NCBI GenBank assembly: GCA_022496805.1
Contig: CM040093.1
Location: 14,734,213 to 14,798,212, forward strand
Direction of reading: 5' to 3'
DNA: 64,000 nt
DNA from: Pohlia nutans
Taxonomy: Eukaryota > Streptophyta > Bryopsida > Bryales > Mniaceae
A model generated the notes under the pieces. That model saw nothing but the letters and a program-made list of their open reading frames with translations, had not been told where the DNA came from and did not search any database. Positions 12,251-23,547 of this stretch are shown here, in pieces. Both the position numbers and the translations under genes were made by a program. Numbering within the stretch: the first letter of the stretch is position 1; every line of letters begins with the position of its first letter.

Positions 12251-12739
12251 GGCCTCTTTCTATGGATGGGGGCAGTGGGTGGCCGGTCCTTAAAAGGAGG
12301 AAGCTCCACCGAAATGGGTGGAAACGGGAGGATTCAAGAGTATATATTTCATTTGTCTCGAAATGGGTGGAGCATGGGTAGTTATTGAGACCTCAATTCT
12401 TATCTTCTAATCGGATAAACTAATTTTTTGAACAATGGTTTTGATATTAAAACTTCGTACCGGCCAATATATGGGTAATGCTAGAAAACAACTATTTTTT
12501 GGAAGAGAAAGATTCCCCTCAATATCATGTTCTATCTGCAACTCTGCAGACGCAGACACATGGCTACATGCACTTCTAAAATGTAGTCATCACCATATTC
12601 ACGCCATTAGAGTCAAAAGACATAACAAAGCAGTTTGGGAAATCAGGAAACTAATCCTCTCATCACAAAAATCTAGATGTTACACCCTCATGAACGCAGG
12701 AACATTCAACAATAACCCCCAAGAAAACACAGTACCTGT

Positions 12740-14000
12740 CGTAGCACGTGATACCGGATATTCCCCTAGAGCGCACTTTTTCGTGTCAAGAACGCTCGTA
12801 GAGGTGATTTCCGGGTTATCGTTCCGCGGAGATTCTGTGAAGTGGGAAGTTTCCGGAGATGGTCCCGGACTGGTGATCTCTTTCTCTCTCGTCACCAGCT
12901 GAATTCCTATTTCCTCCTAAACCGGGTCTTTACCTACTGACTGACCTGGTTGCAACTAGATCCGGTATCCTTCCGGGGAGGACTCTTCACTATCCCTCCT
13001 CTCCCCGGTCTACCTTGGTATCATGATCCGGTTTCGTTTAACCTCTGTTTCCCCTCAGAGGGTTCTCCATTCACATTAGTGGTGCTGGATTGAAAGACAC
13101 ACCCCTCCCTCCTGATTCAAGTGATGGGAACTTCACTACCTTCCGGTTTAACTCTCAAAACTCCTAATCCCGGGTACTTACCGTGCTGCCCTTCAGCTGC
13201 TAGTTTTACACAACCGGCAGCCGTGTCACGCAAGTGCAATCTGGTTTCCCCCCTTCTCCCAATTACTACAACGACTTACTAACCGAGACAGCCACTATCC
13301 GGGGAGTCCGAAACTAAGCCTTTAGGGATTCTAACGCCCTGTCTTACTCCCGTGCACCCCGTATTTCCCCTCACCTGGACCTTCCGAGTGCTCGCACCTC
13401 AACCGGACTACCCGTCCAGGAGTTCTGTGCAGCCCGGAGTACCCCCTCCTGACTGCCCAGCCACTAACCCGGATTACCTAGCGTACGGAACTTAGAAACC
13501 ACTCTTTCAAATAGTCCTCAAACCACCCAAGAACCACATTCAGACTTCCCACCCGAATCACTCGAGAACCTGGACTGCCTACCCGGTTACCAAGGGACTC
13601 TTGACCACTGTACCAGTCCACAAACAACACCACAGCACATACACGATTTCCGGATAATGTCCTACAGCAGTTTGCTTTCAAGGAAACAGTAATACAAGAA
13701 GACCCCAAGAATGCCAAGCATTCCTGGGAAAATAGTGGCCCTCAACCACCAGACCGGATTTCCCGCCCAGATCCTACAATCCCAGGATCCGGAAATCAAG
13801 GGAAATCACATCAAAAGATCCAATCCTACCTACTGGCAAAAAGCGCCTTACCTACCACACAAAAAGAGTCCTATACACACGCGGGCTAGCCTACCTAGCC
13901 TAAAAGCCTACTCCCTAGCCTGATCCAGTTCTCACTGTAACCCGGATCCTACTGATCTTCCTGCCCCTCCGGGCTACTGGCCCGGTCACCGTCGGAACTC
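12740..14000. other. Non-coding part of the TGTCG element
   Basis: This CCGG-rich, pyrimidine-rich stretch contains stops in all frames apart from short open runs. It would be the 3' untranslated part relative to the minus-strand ORF. Confidence 0.6.
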
Positions 14001-14011
14001 CCTTCCTCTTC

Positions 14012-16504
14012 CTAGTTGGACTGCGGGGGAGCGTCCTCCTTCATCTTGGACCGGCGCTCCTGGACTTCGCCCTGGCCGTCTTCGTCCTCGGACTCCGGTT
14101 GACTTCCGTCCGACTCGTCCTCGTGGATCTCGTGTTCCTCCGGTTCGCTGGCTTCCCCTTCTCGCTCCTCTTGACCTCCCGTCTCCGGTTGGCCGTCCAC
14201 CTCTTGGTCCTCTCCGGATTCTGACTCCCTACCCGGAGTGACCCCGGTCTCCACCAAATCAGCAGCCTGGCCTGCCAAGTTGGCCAGGCTAGCCTCCGAC
14301 TGGTCCCCTCTAGTACTGGCATCCGGATTCTTCCTCGGCATGCTTACTATTGGACGTGCAGCCGGTCTCGAAGTCTGTTCCGGGGTAGATTGACCCCCGG
14401 CCATCATCCTTTCCAACTCCTCCATTCCGGGCGCATTCCGTGATACATGGAATGCGGCCAACAATTCACTACTGGCCAAGGGTGCATTCATACCTTCTTG
14501 ATGTGCCCTCTTCTCATCTGGTTCGGACCCGCATGGAAATCTCGCCTGATTCTCCGCCAGTAGTTTCCGGAATTCTCCCACCCCTGCCTCGACCCTCACG
14601 GCGTAGTTCTTCACCACGTTCGTCACTCGGGCAGCACCGTCCAATCCGGATTCGACCACCTTCTCTTCGTACAACCGGGCCTTCGTCTGGGCCTCCCCAT
14701 CCGGGTTGAGCAGTGACGTGAGGAACTGGTAAGTGGGCGACTTCTGCTTCTACAACGTCTGGATCTCATCCTGTTGCTTTAGCAGTACCAGGCTCCTCTC
14801 TGAGGCTTCCTTCCGGAGCTTGTCTAACTCTTTCGTCATCTTCCGGACGATTTCCGGGTACCTCTCCACCTGTGTACTCCGGGTTACACGTCCAACTTCC
14901 TTCATAGAGGTATAGATGGGGTGGTACTTACCTGCCACCGTCTCTAATGCCTCCCTGATCGACTTGAGGAAATCCTCCTCGGATTCCCGCAGGGGGATGT
15001 CCTCCATCTTCGGTTCTGTACCCCGGGGAGCCCGCCCGTAAGTCCGGATCCCCTCCTGGTACTCCACTTCATCCTGCCCCGGTTTCGAACCTCGCGCCCT
15101 CTTGGTTTTCACTTTGACGTTCTTCTGACGTCCGTTCGATTCCGGTGCCCGTCCTCTGCTATCCACCGGAGTCGTCTTCCGGTGCCTCTTCCTCGGAGGA
15201 ATCCTCACTCCGGTCACAATCGTGTCCTGGTCCTCATCCTCTTCCTCCTCCTCTTCTTCCGGAATCTTCAGGCGCCTCCTCACCTGCCCTCGGGGTGGTG
15301 TCTCCTGGTCCGGTTCATCCCCAGGTTCCGACTCGTCCGGAGTCTCCTGGAGTTGCTTGAGCTGGTTTCGGGTGCGCGCCCTAAATGGGACCGCCTCCAC
15401 CGGTGTCTTCTGACCCGGTTCTTCCTCTTCTTCTCGGGTCCCCGAGGGTCCCGGTTGGCCTTCCCCCGTGTCCGGATCGACCGTTGCTTGCGCGTCTGCT
15501 CTTCTTCCTTCCTGCCCTTCCCGTTCCTCCTCTACCGGGCTGTCCTCGTCCTCGCTCTCATCCGGATTCTCTTCCCGGTCCCTTGGCGGCTCCCGGTCCA
15601 TGATCCTTCGGCAGCTCTCCCATTGCTCTCTCTCCCTGGCCGTGAGATATCCGTACTGGTTATACAAATGAAACAGGAAAGGGGTTAGAGGACATCCCTT
15701 CTTGTTTCCGAGCTTCTTTGCTTCCCGGACCACCAACTCGTCCACGATGGCTCCCCATCCGGTTTTCCGGCCGTGGAGGTAGGCCTCATAAATGGCCTTC
15801 ATCAGCTTGATTGTGCAGGTGGTGGGTTTGTCCACGCTAAAAATGGGCACCAGAAACCGCAGCAGGCGCCTCTCCTGGTCGTCCTTGCAGTCCTCCACCC
15901 GGAATCCGTCCTTCTCTGAAACCGGTTTTGAAAATCTCTCCTTCACCCATCCGGAATCTGTCTTGGTCTTGACGTACGCAAACGGGCGGTTGGGAAACCT
16001 GTACGTCAAGCGCCAATGTATCGAGTTCCACGCCGTCCAGTGCCCCCGGATTTCGCTGTTCCGGAATTCCTCCGGTACCGGTTGTCCACCTAGCTCCTGC
16101 AACATGGCATTACTGTGGATATCCTAGGGCAGGTACAGCAATTCCTCACAACCCATCTTGCGCAAATCCTTCCGCAGCTGTTCCCTATGTTCCGCCCTGG
16201 TCGGAGCAACCGGGTGCACCAACTTATCCGGAACCGGCAGCCCGAGCCTCCAATCGTCCTTCCGCCCCATCGCTGCTGGCTCCAAAACTCCTTTCCCTCT
16301 ACTGCGTGTGCTCCGCCTAATCTCCTGGGTTACTTTCTCATCACTCGGTCGCTCTCTTTGATCTTTCACAGCATCCGGAAACACAAAAATCTGGCGCACG
16401 GGTGGATTGGAAACACTATGCGAAAATGAACAGTGAACCGCCCTAATTAAAGCCGCCCATTTCAAGGCGCGGAACGCGGCCGGGTCCATCCCTGACCCGT
16501 CCAT
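14012..16504 (-). pseudogene. Gag-like acidic protein ORF with two in-frame TAG codons
   Basis: A single frame of 830 codons runs from the ATG at 16,504 to 14,012, interrupted only by TAG at 16,124-16,126 and 14,750-14,752. The N-terminal 350 residues have a folded-domain composition (for example IRGHWTAWNSIHWRLTYRFP and CPLTPFLFHLYNQYGYLTA). The middle is a long Glu/Asp/Arg/Pro-rich disordered region with KR clusters. The C terminus is coiled-coil-like and then acidic. I recognise no catalytic motif. A structural (gag-like) role is inferred from position and composition. Both stops could derive from CAG by one C-to-T change. Confidence 0.65.
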
Positions 16505-17185
16505 TCCCTACCCGGTTTCCAGTCCGGATCCTGTGCCCAATCCGGACACCAGCCGTCAAAACCGGACCCTAGCAATAACTCTACAGCGCGCGCGAGCGCC
16601 TCTTCTACATAAATAACTAAATGTGCCATTATAGTCACTACCACACTCCTTTATTGGGATCCGGGCTACTCCTAGCCACTCTAAAATCCTAACTCTCTAC
16701 TTCTAGGTCGAACAAGGTTCGACAGTACCCCCATGGCTACTCCCATGCACATGTGAACAACAAAGATGCCATTGCAACGCTAGATTCAAACCAGACGTCC
16801 TCTGTGTAAAAGGACTCCCATACAAAAACGACCCACCATCACATCCATCAAACCATCTCACAATTCAATTTATTGAATTTACATATTGTAATGACAGATT
16901 CCCACAAACAACAATAGATATCAAAAACCAAAAATACCAACCACTTATTAACAGCATTATTAATTTAGGATGGAAAGTTGACCCACTCATAGTCATCACG
17001 GCAGGAGCTAGAGGCACAACACATATCCCCTTAATGAAACTCCTTGAAACAAAATTTAAACTACCAGAAACCGCCATTAAACACACATTCAAAGAAATAA
17101 ACACCATTGCTATACATCATGCCGGATCAATTATTCTACATAAAAGAAAAATAGAAAATAATCAACCACTCCCAATAGATTACTG

Positions 17186-17983
17186 ATTAAGACAAAACAA
17201 ACAAACAAAAGGAGGGTAATGGTGAAGACCACTACTTATTTCTTTTTAATTTTTTGATTAGCTCACAGTACACCCTTGTCTCAGGTAGGTGGGACGGGGC
17301 CGGTTGGTTGGTACAAACTTTCCTGCTTATGAATAATTCACTAGCAACACCAAGTCATGTATATCACAATATTAAACGCTCAGACGGACTCCACGAGAAC
17401 CGAACCCGGACCGTACAATTGAAACATAAACACCCTTCTCCAACCAACCTTGGAACCATGACTTGGCGACCTCCAGCAAAACAAATACCAATTTATACCC
17501 GTGCAAGTTATAATCTAACGTATTTTCTCGGGGGGTTTACTTCCAAAAAATTACAAATGGCGTGCAAAAAAATATAGGGTCCAAATAAATCTAGGAAGGT
17601 AATTTTTATAAATGAATTACATTAATATAGGATGCTAAAAATTGATTACAAGAATAATTATGAGAATATTCTTGAAATATTACTAATTATAGTAAAATTT
17701 ACTTTTATTTTTAAGGGTACTTTTAAATACCCTTTTTTCACACATGATACGCAAAATATACTAAGAGTAAACCCCCTGAGCGTATTTTACTAGTGTTACT
17801 AGTATTTATCTCTGGTCACTAAAGTGTCTATTCTCGAAAGAGGTGAGTAGTCTTGTACCAATGGACCTTTGTCCGGTGGGCGTTGGCTCATTGTCAAGAC
17901 GAACAGACACTTGATTCACGCCGGCCTTGAAACTTAGGGGTCCGGTGTTCATATCTATCTATCTATCTTCTAGACTTTAGGTA
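17186..17983 (+). other. 3' UTR of LINE copy B
   Basis: The region aligns by eye with 61,639-62,143 of the full-length LINE. Shared words include GGCCGGTTGGTTGGTACAA, TTGTCCGGTGGGC and CATTC/GATTCACGCCGGCC. It ends in a short run of CTAT units. Confidence 0.75.
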
Positions 17984-18067
17984 AACAATGTTTATTATGT
18001 GACTTGCCACCCAACCATGAGATCTTGTTCGATAAACAATCGTATATCCTTCACCCACCAAGCCACA

Positions 18068-18240
18068 CTTATAGTCCTCGTACCGTCTGTCTACATTCTA
18101 AGAATATGTACAGACTAACTAGACTAGTATTTTGGTGTTCTAACTAACTTGAAGTCATAGACTCTTGGTCAATCACATCCCTCATAAGTAGCTTAATTAC
18201 CTCATAAGTAGCTTAATTACCTCATAAGTAGCTTAATTAC
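18068..18240 (-). repeat. Right TIR with a terminal 20-bp triplication
   Basis: This is the inverted partner of 12,118-12,250. The last 60 bp (18,181-18,240) are three exact tandem copies of CTCATAAGTAGCTTAATTAC. The left TIR has only one, so the terminus expanded after or during transposition. Confidence 0.9.
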
Positions 18241-18264
18241 TTTAAATGATTGAATTTCCAACTC

Positions 18265-18540
18265 ATGGGATCGAGAGGGGCTGGTGACGAGGGGCGGGCG
18301 TAAGTACAGCCAATTTCCCGCGCTCCCTCACTCTCACCGTCCTCCTCCAGTTTCCTCCAAACTTCTGGTTTTTCCGCTTTTGCTGCGTGATTCAGGGAGC
18401 TTGTTTAGTGCTTGTTTAGCTTGTTTAGTGCTTGAATTTCACTTATTATTGGTTGCGGTTGAAGTCGCGCTGTTGTTGGTGATGGACGCTTGCTGTTGCT
18501 GCTGTTGTTGAAGGCTCTGTTTTGCATCTCACAAGGTAAG
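18265..18540 (+). promoter_or_regulatory. Possible promoter and 5' leader of the right gene block
   Basis: A GC-richer stretch with CT-rich tracts typical of plant 5' leaders ends at a strong splice donor, CACAAG|GTAAGT, near 18,534. Telo-box-like TTTAGGGTTTA motifs follow at about 18,617 and 18,665. It precedes the right gene block with no other candidate promoter between. Assignment as a first non-coding exon is inference. Confidence 0.4.
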
Positions 18541-19147
18541 TCTGTAGTTCTAGGGTTTTGCTATTCTGATCTGTGCTTTCTTCTTGGCTTTGGATTCTTC
18601 TCTCACGCACGCGGTTTAGGGTTTAATGCGATCATTCATCACTTAGCAATGGCCAGAACACGTAGGTTTAGGGTTTAGGTCTTTCGAATTTCACGTCTTT
18701 TGAATTTCAAAGTGGAAGTGCTAAGTCGGTGTTTGATTGTTTTGTGAATTTTGCAGTCATTGTTGCTTTGCAACCTCAATTGTTACTGAAGTATTAGTTT
18801 TGACATTTCACTGTTATTCATTTGAACTGGATTATACGAGTTGGTTTCATTAATTCAATGATCCATGATAACCAAAAGCATAGATCTAATGCAGAATCCG
18901 GTGCACCCACTTGGATAGACGTCCACATATGTCAGGACTGAGTGAGAGAAGTGTTGTGTTCACGCAGGATTCATGTATAGATTCTGAAGTCAGAACGGCA
19001 ACAACTTCCGGCTTTCAAGTCTGGCGCGAACAAAGAAAACCGCTCGGATAACGAGGACCAGCCCTGACAAAATCAAAACGGTGTTTGAGCAGCGGCGAAA
19101 GCTAGTAGTCGAAGAATCCACCGACAATGAGGATCGACCAAAAATGG

Positions 19148-20330
19148 AGTAAGTTGCAAAACCGCGCTCCTATTCTGATGTTCAAACACTGTGAAATAGA
19201 CGGTAGAGTACACTGGGGGATCCACGGATGCTGGATCCGTACCGTTCATTCGGGAAAACTGCCAGTTTAAGGGTTTAGGGTTTAGGATTTAGGGTTTAGG
19301 GTTTAGGATAGAGATCCCCCTAAACCCTAAACCGATAACGTCTAGATTATTATTTGCCTTCTTTGTAGAATCTAGCATTTAGCTCAATCTTCATGGGGCG
19401 GTCGCCCGATGTGAAGTGCGCAGGAGTGAACTAAATAGATAGTCAGTCATTATCCATCGGGGGGTCGCCCGATAATAAAATTTCAACTCTAGCCAGAGCT
19501 ATATTTCCATCCCTCCAATGTAGAATTTAAGCGCTCTGCTGGAGATGATGGGACGATCCCCCGATGGGATGATGGGGAGACCCGCCGACGGTTGTAGAGG
19601 ATGGGGCGACCCCCCCATGAGAAGATGAGGCTATCCTCTTAATCTCAGAGCATTAGAAAATTTGTCATTAACTATGGGGGGGTCGCCCGATTCTAAATGC
19701 AAATTATTGCATGAGATAGATTTCCATCATTAGAGATTCAGTCAGTGACCATCGGAGGATCCCCCGATGGAATTATGGATCTGATACTATGAGTGTCTGG
19801 CAAGGGTAAGAGTTGGTAGCATTCTTTTGGCTGAGAGTGAATTGGAATGGCGGTTCACAATAACGTCTAGATTCTTATTTGCCATCTTTGTAGAATCTAC
19901 CATTTAGCTCAATCCTCATGGGGCGGTCGCCCGATGTGCAGTGCGCATGAGTGAACTAAAATCAATAGATAGTCAGTCGTTATGCATGGGGGGGTCGCCC
20001 GATAACAATTTGTGCACTCTGCTGGAGAAGATGGGGCCATCCCCTGATGGGATAATGGGGAGACACCCCGACGGTTGTAGAAGATGGGGCGACCCCCCCA
20101 TGAGAAGATGAGGCTATCCTCTTAATCTCAGAACATTAGAATATCAGTCATTAACCATGGGGGGGTCGCCCGATGCTCAATGCTAATTATTGCATGAGAT
20201 AGATTTCCATCATTAGAGATTCAGTCAGTTACGATCGGGGGATTGCCCGATGCAATTTAGCATCTGATACTATGAGCGTCTGCAGAGTTGGTAGCATTCA
20301 TTTGGCTGAGATTGAATTGGAATGCCGGAG
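19148..20330 (+). repeat. Duplicated intron or 5' unit carrying palindrome cluster 2
   Basis: An imperfect tandem duplication has units at about 19,339-19,858 and 19,859-20,330. Both start ATAACGTCTAGATT.TTATTT and both end GAATTGGAATG. Each contains six or seven palindrome copies, for example at 19,392, 19,455, 19,547, 19,570, 19,600, 19,673 and 19,750, and at 19,917, 19,985, 20,030, 20,054, 20,083, 20,156 and 20,233. The block lies between a GTAAGT donor and the TTCAG acceptor of the exon at 20,331. Confidence 0.8.
19264..19335. repeat. Second interstitial telomeric tract, with an inverted piece
   Basis: About five TTTAGGG-type units are followed directly by two CCCTAAA units in the opposite orientation. 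This head-to-head arrangement resembles a telomere-fusion or repair scar, on a very small scale. Confidence 0.75.
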
Positions 20331-21775
20331 TTCAGAGTATGTAAGTCGACAAATCTGATGAGAGTGAGTGTTCCACGCAGGCATCCAAAGTATTCGGAGG
20401 CACCTCTTGAGCTTCAACCTAAACGGTTATCTCGGTATGTCGATGTGTGGTTGCGAAATGAAAACATTGAGTTGGATGATGGGACCCCCGTTAGAATTAC
20501 ATTCAAGGCCGATCCACATCTTCAAGCGTGGGGGTTGATGTGGCAAAAGAAGTCGGACCAGCGTGCGAGAATCGTGCCAGTAATGGTTGCAGCAGGGGGG
20601 AAATCTAGGAGTACTGCTGTAGGTGTCCAAGTATTGGGGGTACATGTGCCTCACAATCATAGATTCGATATTTTCTTAGTTATCGAAGAACAGCCACTTG
20701 GGAAGGACAAAGATACCCGAATGTATGGACTACTTGTAAATGCATACAAATTGGATTCAGCACTATGCACATCGGTGACAGAGAGGGGGTTTGAAATTTA
20801 CGAGGATCCGGGGCGCACAGTCGAGGATTTGGAAAAGTCTTGGGATCTTCTGGTGGATGCCCAAAACGAATCTGCTGTTGTAGGAGAGGACCCGCCGGCA
20901 AATATTACAACTTCGAGCAAGAAGCGCAAGTCACCAATAAAGCCGAAGCATCCAAAGAAGACTACGATCGATAAAGATGACGCTGGGAAGAAACCGGGGT
21001 TGTCCCTCGCAGATGCTGTGAACTTTGGTTCTGACGATAGTAAACGCTTGACTCCTGAATTGAGAGAAGAAATCAGGAAGCTTTACGATACCGAGTTCTC
21101 CCCACTTTATATTCATCATTCAGAAAACTCAATCGGGATGGAATCATGGAAAAATCTAGCCGGCCAGGAGCTGCACGTGCACTTCGACCATCTTCACCGA
21201 GCAAAGCCGGGGACGATCGTTTACCGAGGACTCGTCCAGGACAGAGTAGATCGCATTGCGATGCAGGTGGAAATTGTTCCAGATATTAGCCTTGTCAGAG
21301 CTCAGGTGATCGTGTTGCCCCTGAAGGGTTTTTCTAACGAGAAGCCGATCTACTTTTCGAGCAGACCAGAGAAGAAGGACATTAGCGCAAGCACCCACTA
21401 CTATATCATTGGGGGACCAGCACACCGTAGCAGCTCACCAGAAGGTCCTGAGCACGAAGGACCATATTTCTGACTATAAGATAGGCTTGCTGTCAAAATT
21501 TAGTATCATCCCAGTCTGGTGCGAGGAGAGTAATTTCGAGAAGCTCCTGTTTCTATCCCGAGTATTGAATCAAGATGTAACGGGCGAGAGAACGGAACAG
21601 ACATTTATGCAACAGCTCGGAAACGCTCGAGTGGCGTGGCACAAGATGAATCGGCCCATGCCAGCGTTATGTGGACGCGTGCATTCCTCGAAATTTAAGG
21701 TGAGATGGATTCATCATGCATCTCAATTTCGATGGTGCATTGCTAAATTGAGTTCTTACATACATCATGGGGCGA

Positions 21776-21948
21776 TCGCCCGATATACTCAATGTTTAGG
21801 TGATTCCCTCTTGTAATCCATGGTATTTCTTAAAATCTAAAACCTTATTCTAGAGCCTACTTTAATTGGAATATCTCATGGGGCGATCGCCCCATGCTTC
21901 TGGAGATTCACTGATAAGTAAGCAATATCATGGGGCGACCCCCCCATG
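21776..21948. repeat. Three palindromes in one intron
   Basis: Copies at 21,776-21,795, 21,877-21,896 and 21,929-21,948 all lie in the intron 21,701-21,989 (donor AAG|GTGAGA, acceptor TTTCAG). The copy at 21,877, CATGGGGCGATCGCCCCATG, is a perfect palindrome of the alternative form. Confidence 0.85.
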
Positions 21949-23485
21949 TCATGGAAGCATACTCATGGTGTTTTTTCTTTTGATTTCAGAATGACTTCCT
22001 CCCGAAAGTAAAGCTTATATTCGCGGGTAAATCAGTGAAATCCAAGAATGCAGGTGATGGAAGACTTCCATTGCTATATCTAGAGGACGTTGATTTTGAC
22101 AAGTGGGTTTCGATTGAGAACAAGTGGTTAGCAGGCACACTTCCTGACTAATGGGGAAGATCTGTTGCTCCGCATGCTCAAGGAATTAGCAGGAGGAAGA
22201 ATTTCGTAGAGAACGACTTGAAGATTCTGCATGGGATGCGGAATGAGGACGTCGATTTTGTTGCAACTCAGATCCTGGAGAGGAAAATCTGCGTGAAGAG
22301 CACGAACTCCAAGAGCACGAATTCCAAGAGCACGAACTCCAAGAGCGCACCTGCGACCATGATGTCCTTGGTGGATTTCTGTAATCAAGAAAGGAAAATA
22401 AGGGCCATGAAAGATGAGCTATTGAATCTTTTCAAGAATAAACCTCTACCTAGCAAGAAGAAGGAGTACGTCCCATATTTAGCTGCGGATTGGGATGCTC
22501 TGGCGACGGAGCGGGGTTACACTCGCAAGACCATGATGGCTCTTCTTCCGCGAATACTGAAACTACCGGAGGGAGAGGCGTACTTCAATAAGCGCCTTGA
22601 CAATTTGGTGAAGAATCCCAAACCCGGCGACCTCCCCGACAACATCAAGAGCGTATATATGTCTTTCGGTGCAGAGGATTCAGACCGTCCTGAACTTCAA
22701 GCCGTTGATTTGTATTCCAAAAAGTACAAATGCGTCACTTATGACTGGTTCAAAGGGAACCTGAGTGCAGCAATGAAAGATGATGCCGACGTTCGGGCCT
22801 GGATGGATGACAATTCCGAAGATGTTAAGTTTCTTTTTGTATGTTTCTGCTTTGCAACCGTAGAACCTGGCAAGACTAAGGCTAGACTGTTGGAAGACAA
22901 AAGACTTTCAGTGATTCTTGACGTATGCGAGGAGAAAGAGAGTGGGACCACCTCTATACACTCACCAACAATCCTCATCACGGACGTGCACGGGATGACA
23001 CAGATTGCGAAGGAGATCGAAGTGCGGAAGAGAAGATCAAACTGTTCTGCATGGGATTATCATGTCGTGCACTACCTGCCACAGCCTGATGATGAATTCC
23101 CTCAATGCGAAATCAGCACTCAAGTTATAGTGTATGTTGTTTTTATATTCGGGAGGATTGGGCGTGGGAGACGTGGAGACTTCGACTTCTTCTTCGAGAG
23201 GGACAGAGGGAAGAGGGATAGACTTTCGGCAGTGTATTCAGCCGTTGACTCTTCGGATGAAACCGTCGACCGACAATGGCGAATTCAGGGAATTGCATCC
23301 TTGAATTTGAGCACTGCTTCTGCAATGTTCAGGTGTTTTCTGAAGAAGGATATACTTCTTATCAATTTGCATGGGGGCCCCAATATTACATACGTGGGAT
23401 TGGTAAGTTCTCAAATTCCTTCACGATTCAATAGTTCAGATTTATATTATTTAGCTCTATTTATGTTGAAAATATCTGCCTGTTC

Positions 23486-23547
23486 ATGGGGGGATCGCCC
23501 CATCTATGTTGAGACTATTTGTCACTGGATCGGGGGATCTACCGATG
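23486..23547. repeat. Two palindromes in the next intron
   Basis: Copies at 23,486-23,505 and 23,528-23,547 lie in the intron between the donor GTAAGTTC near 23,405 and the acceptor TGCGCAG at 23,571. Confidence 0.8.

Larger units (their letters stand above)
12737..16724 (-). mobile_element. TGTCG...CGACA element without LTRs, in LINE copy B
   Basis: The 3,988-bp insertion starts TGTCG and ends CGACA. It is flanked by GTACC on both sides; the direct repeat can be extended to ACAGTACC if the ends are drawn three bases further in. TG...CA ends with a 5-bp duplication fit an integrase-inserted retroelement, yet the two ends do not form long terminal repeats and no protease, integrase or reverse transcriptase is visible. 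It could be a very long solo LTR, a gag-only non-autonomous element, or a DNA transposon with 8-bp duplications. At the 16,724 end, GTCGAAC-CTT-GTTCGAC forms a hairpin. CCGG tetramers are strikingly frequent throughout. Confidence 0.75.
12438..17185 (+). pseudogene. C-terminal ORF2 fragment of LINE copy B, split
   Basis: The left piece (to 12,731) encodes the zinc-knuckle region with CSICNSADADTWLH and the KRHNKAVWEIRKLIL segment. The right piece (from about 16,730) encodes CTCEQQRCHCNARF, then KPDVLCVKGLP, IEFTYCNDRF, KYQPLI, GWKVDPLIVITAGARG and the C terminus. The same motifs occur in the full-length LINE at 60,990-61,638. This shows that the KPD, IEFT and KYQPL residues of the terminal domain are conserved between copies. 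It is interrupted and cannot make a product. Confidence 0.8.
12438..17983 (+). mobile_element. 5'-truncated copy B of the RandI/Dualen-like LINE
   Basis: The sequence matches the 3' part of the full-length LINE (from about 60,895 to 62,143): the zinc-knuckle region, the C-terminal nuclease-like domain, the 3' UTR and a TCTA-rich tail. A candidate 7-bp target duplication, AACAATG, lies at 12,431-12,437 and 17,984-17,990. The copy is split by the 12,737-16,724 element. Truncation at the 5' end is normal for target-primed reverse transcription. Confidence 0.8.
12118..18240. mobile_element. Long-TIR element (MULE- or foldback-like) with nested insertions
   Basis: Long inverted repeats bracket 6.1 kb. 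Removing the LINE copy at about 12,438-17,983 leaves roughly 580 bp, so this was probably a non-autonomous element with long TIRs. The LINE landed in it, and the TGTCG element landed in the LINE. No transposase for it is visible. Long TIRs suggest a Mutator-like or foldback origin, but the missing target duplication leaves the superfamily open. Confidence 0.65.

Noticed and set aside
15145..15688. Several Ser/Pro/Arg-rich plus-strand frames
   Set aside because: They are shadows of the Glu/Asp-rich gag-like ORF on the minus strand.
16124..16126. Programmed readthrough of TAG in the gag-like ORF
   Set aside because: No readthrough context is evident and the same TAG decay appears in unrelated transposons in the window. 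Mutation is simpler.
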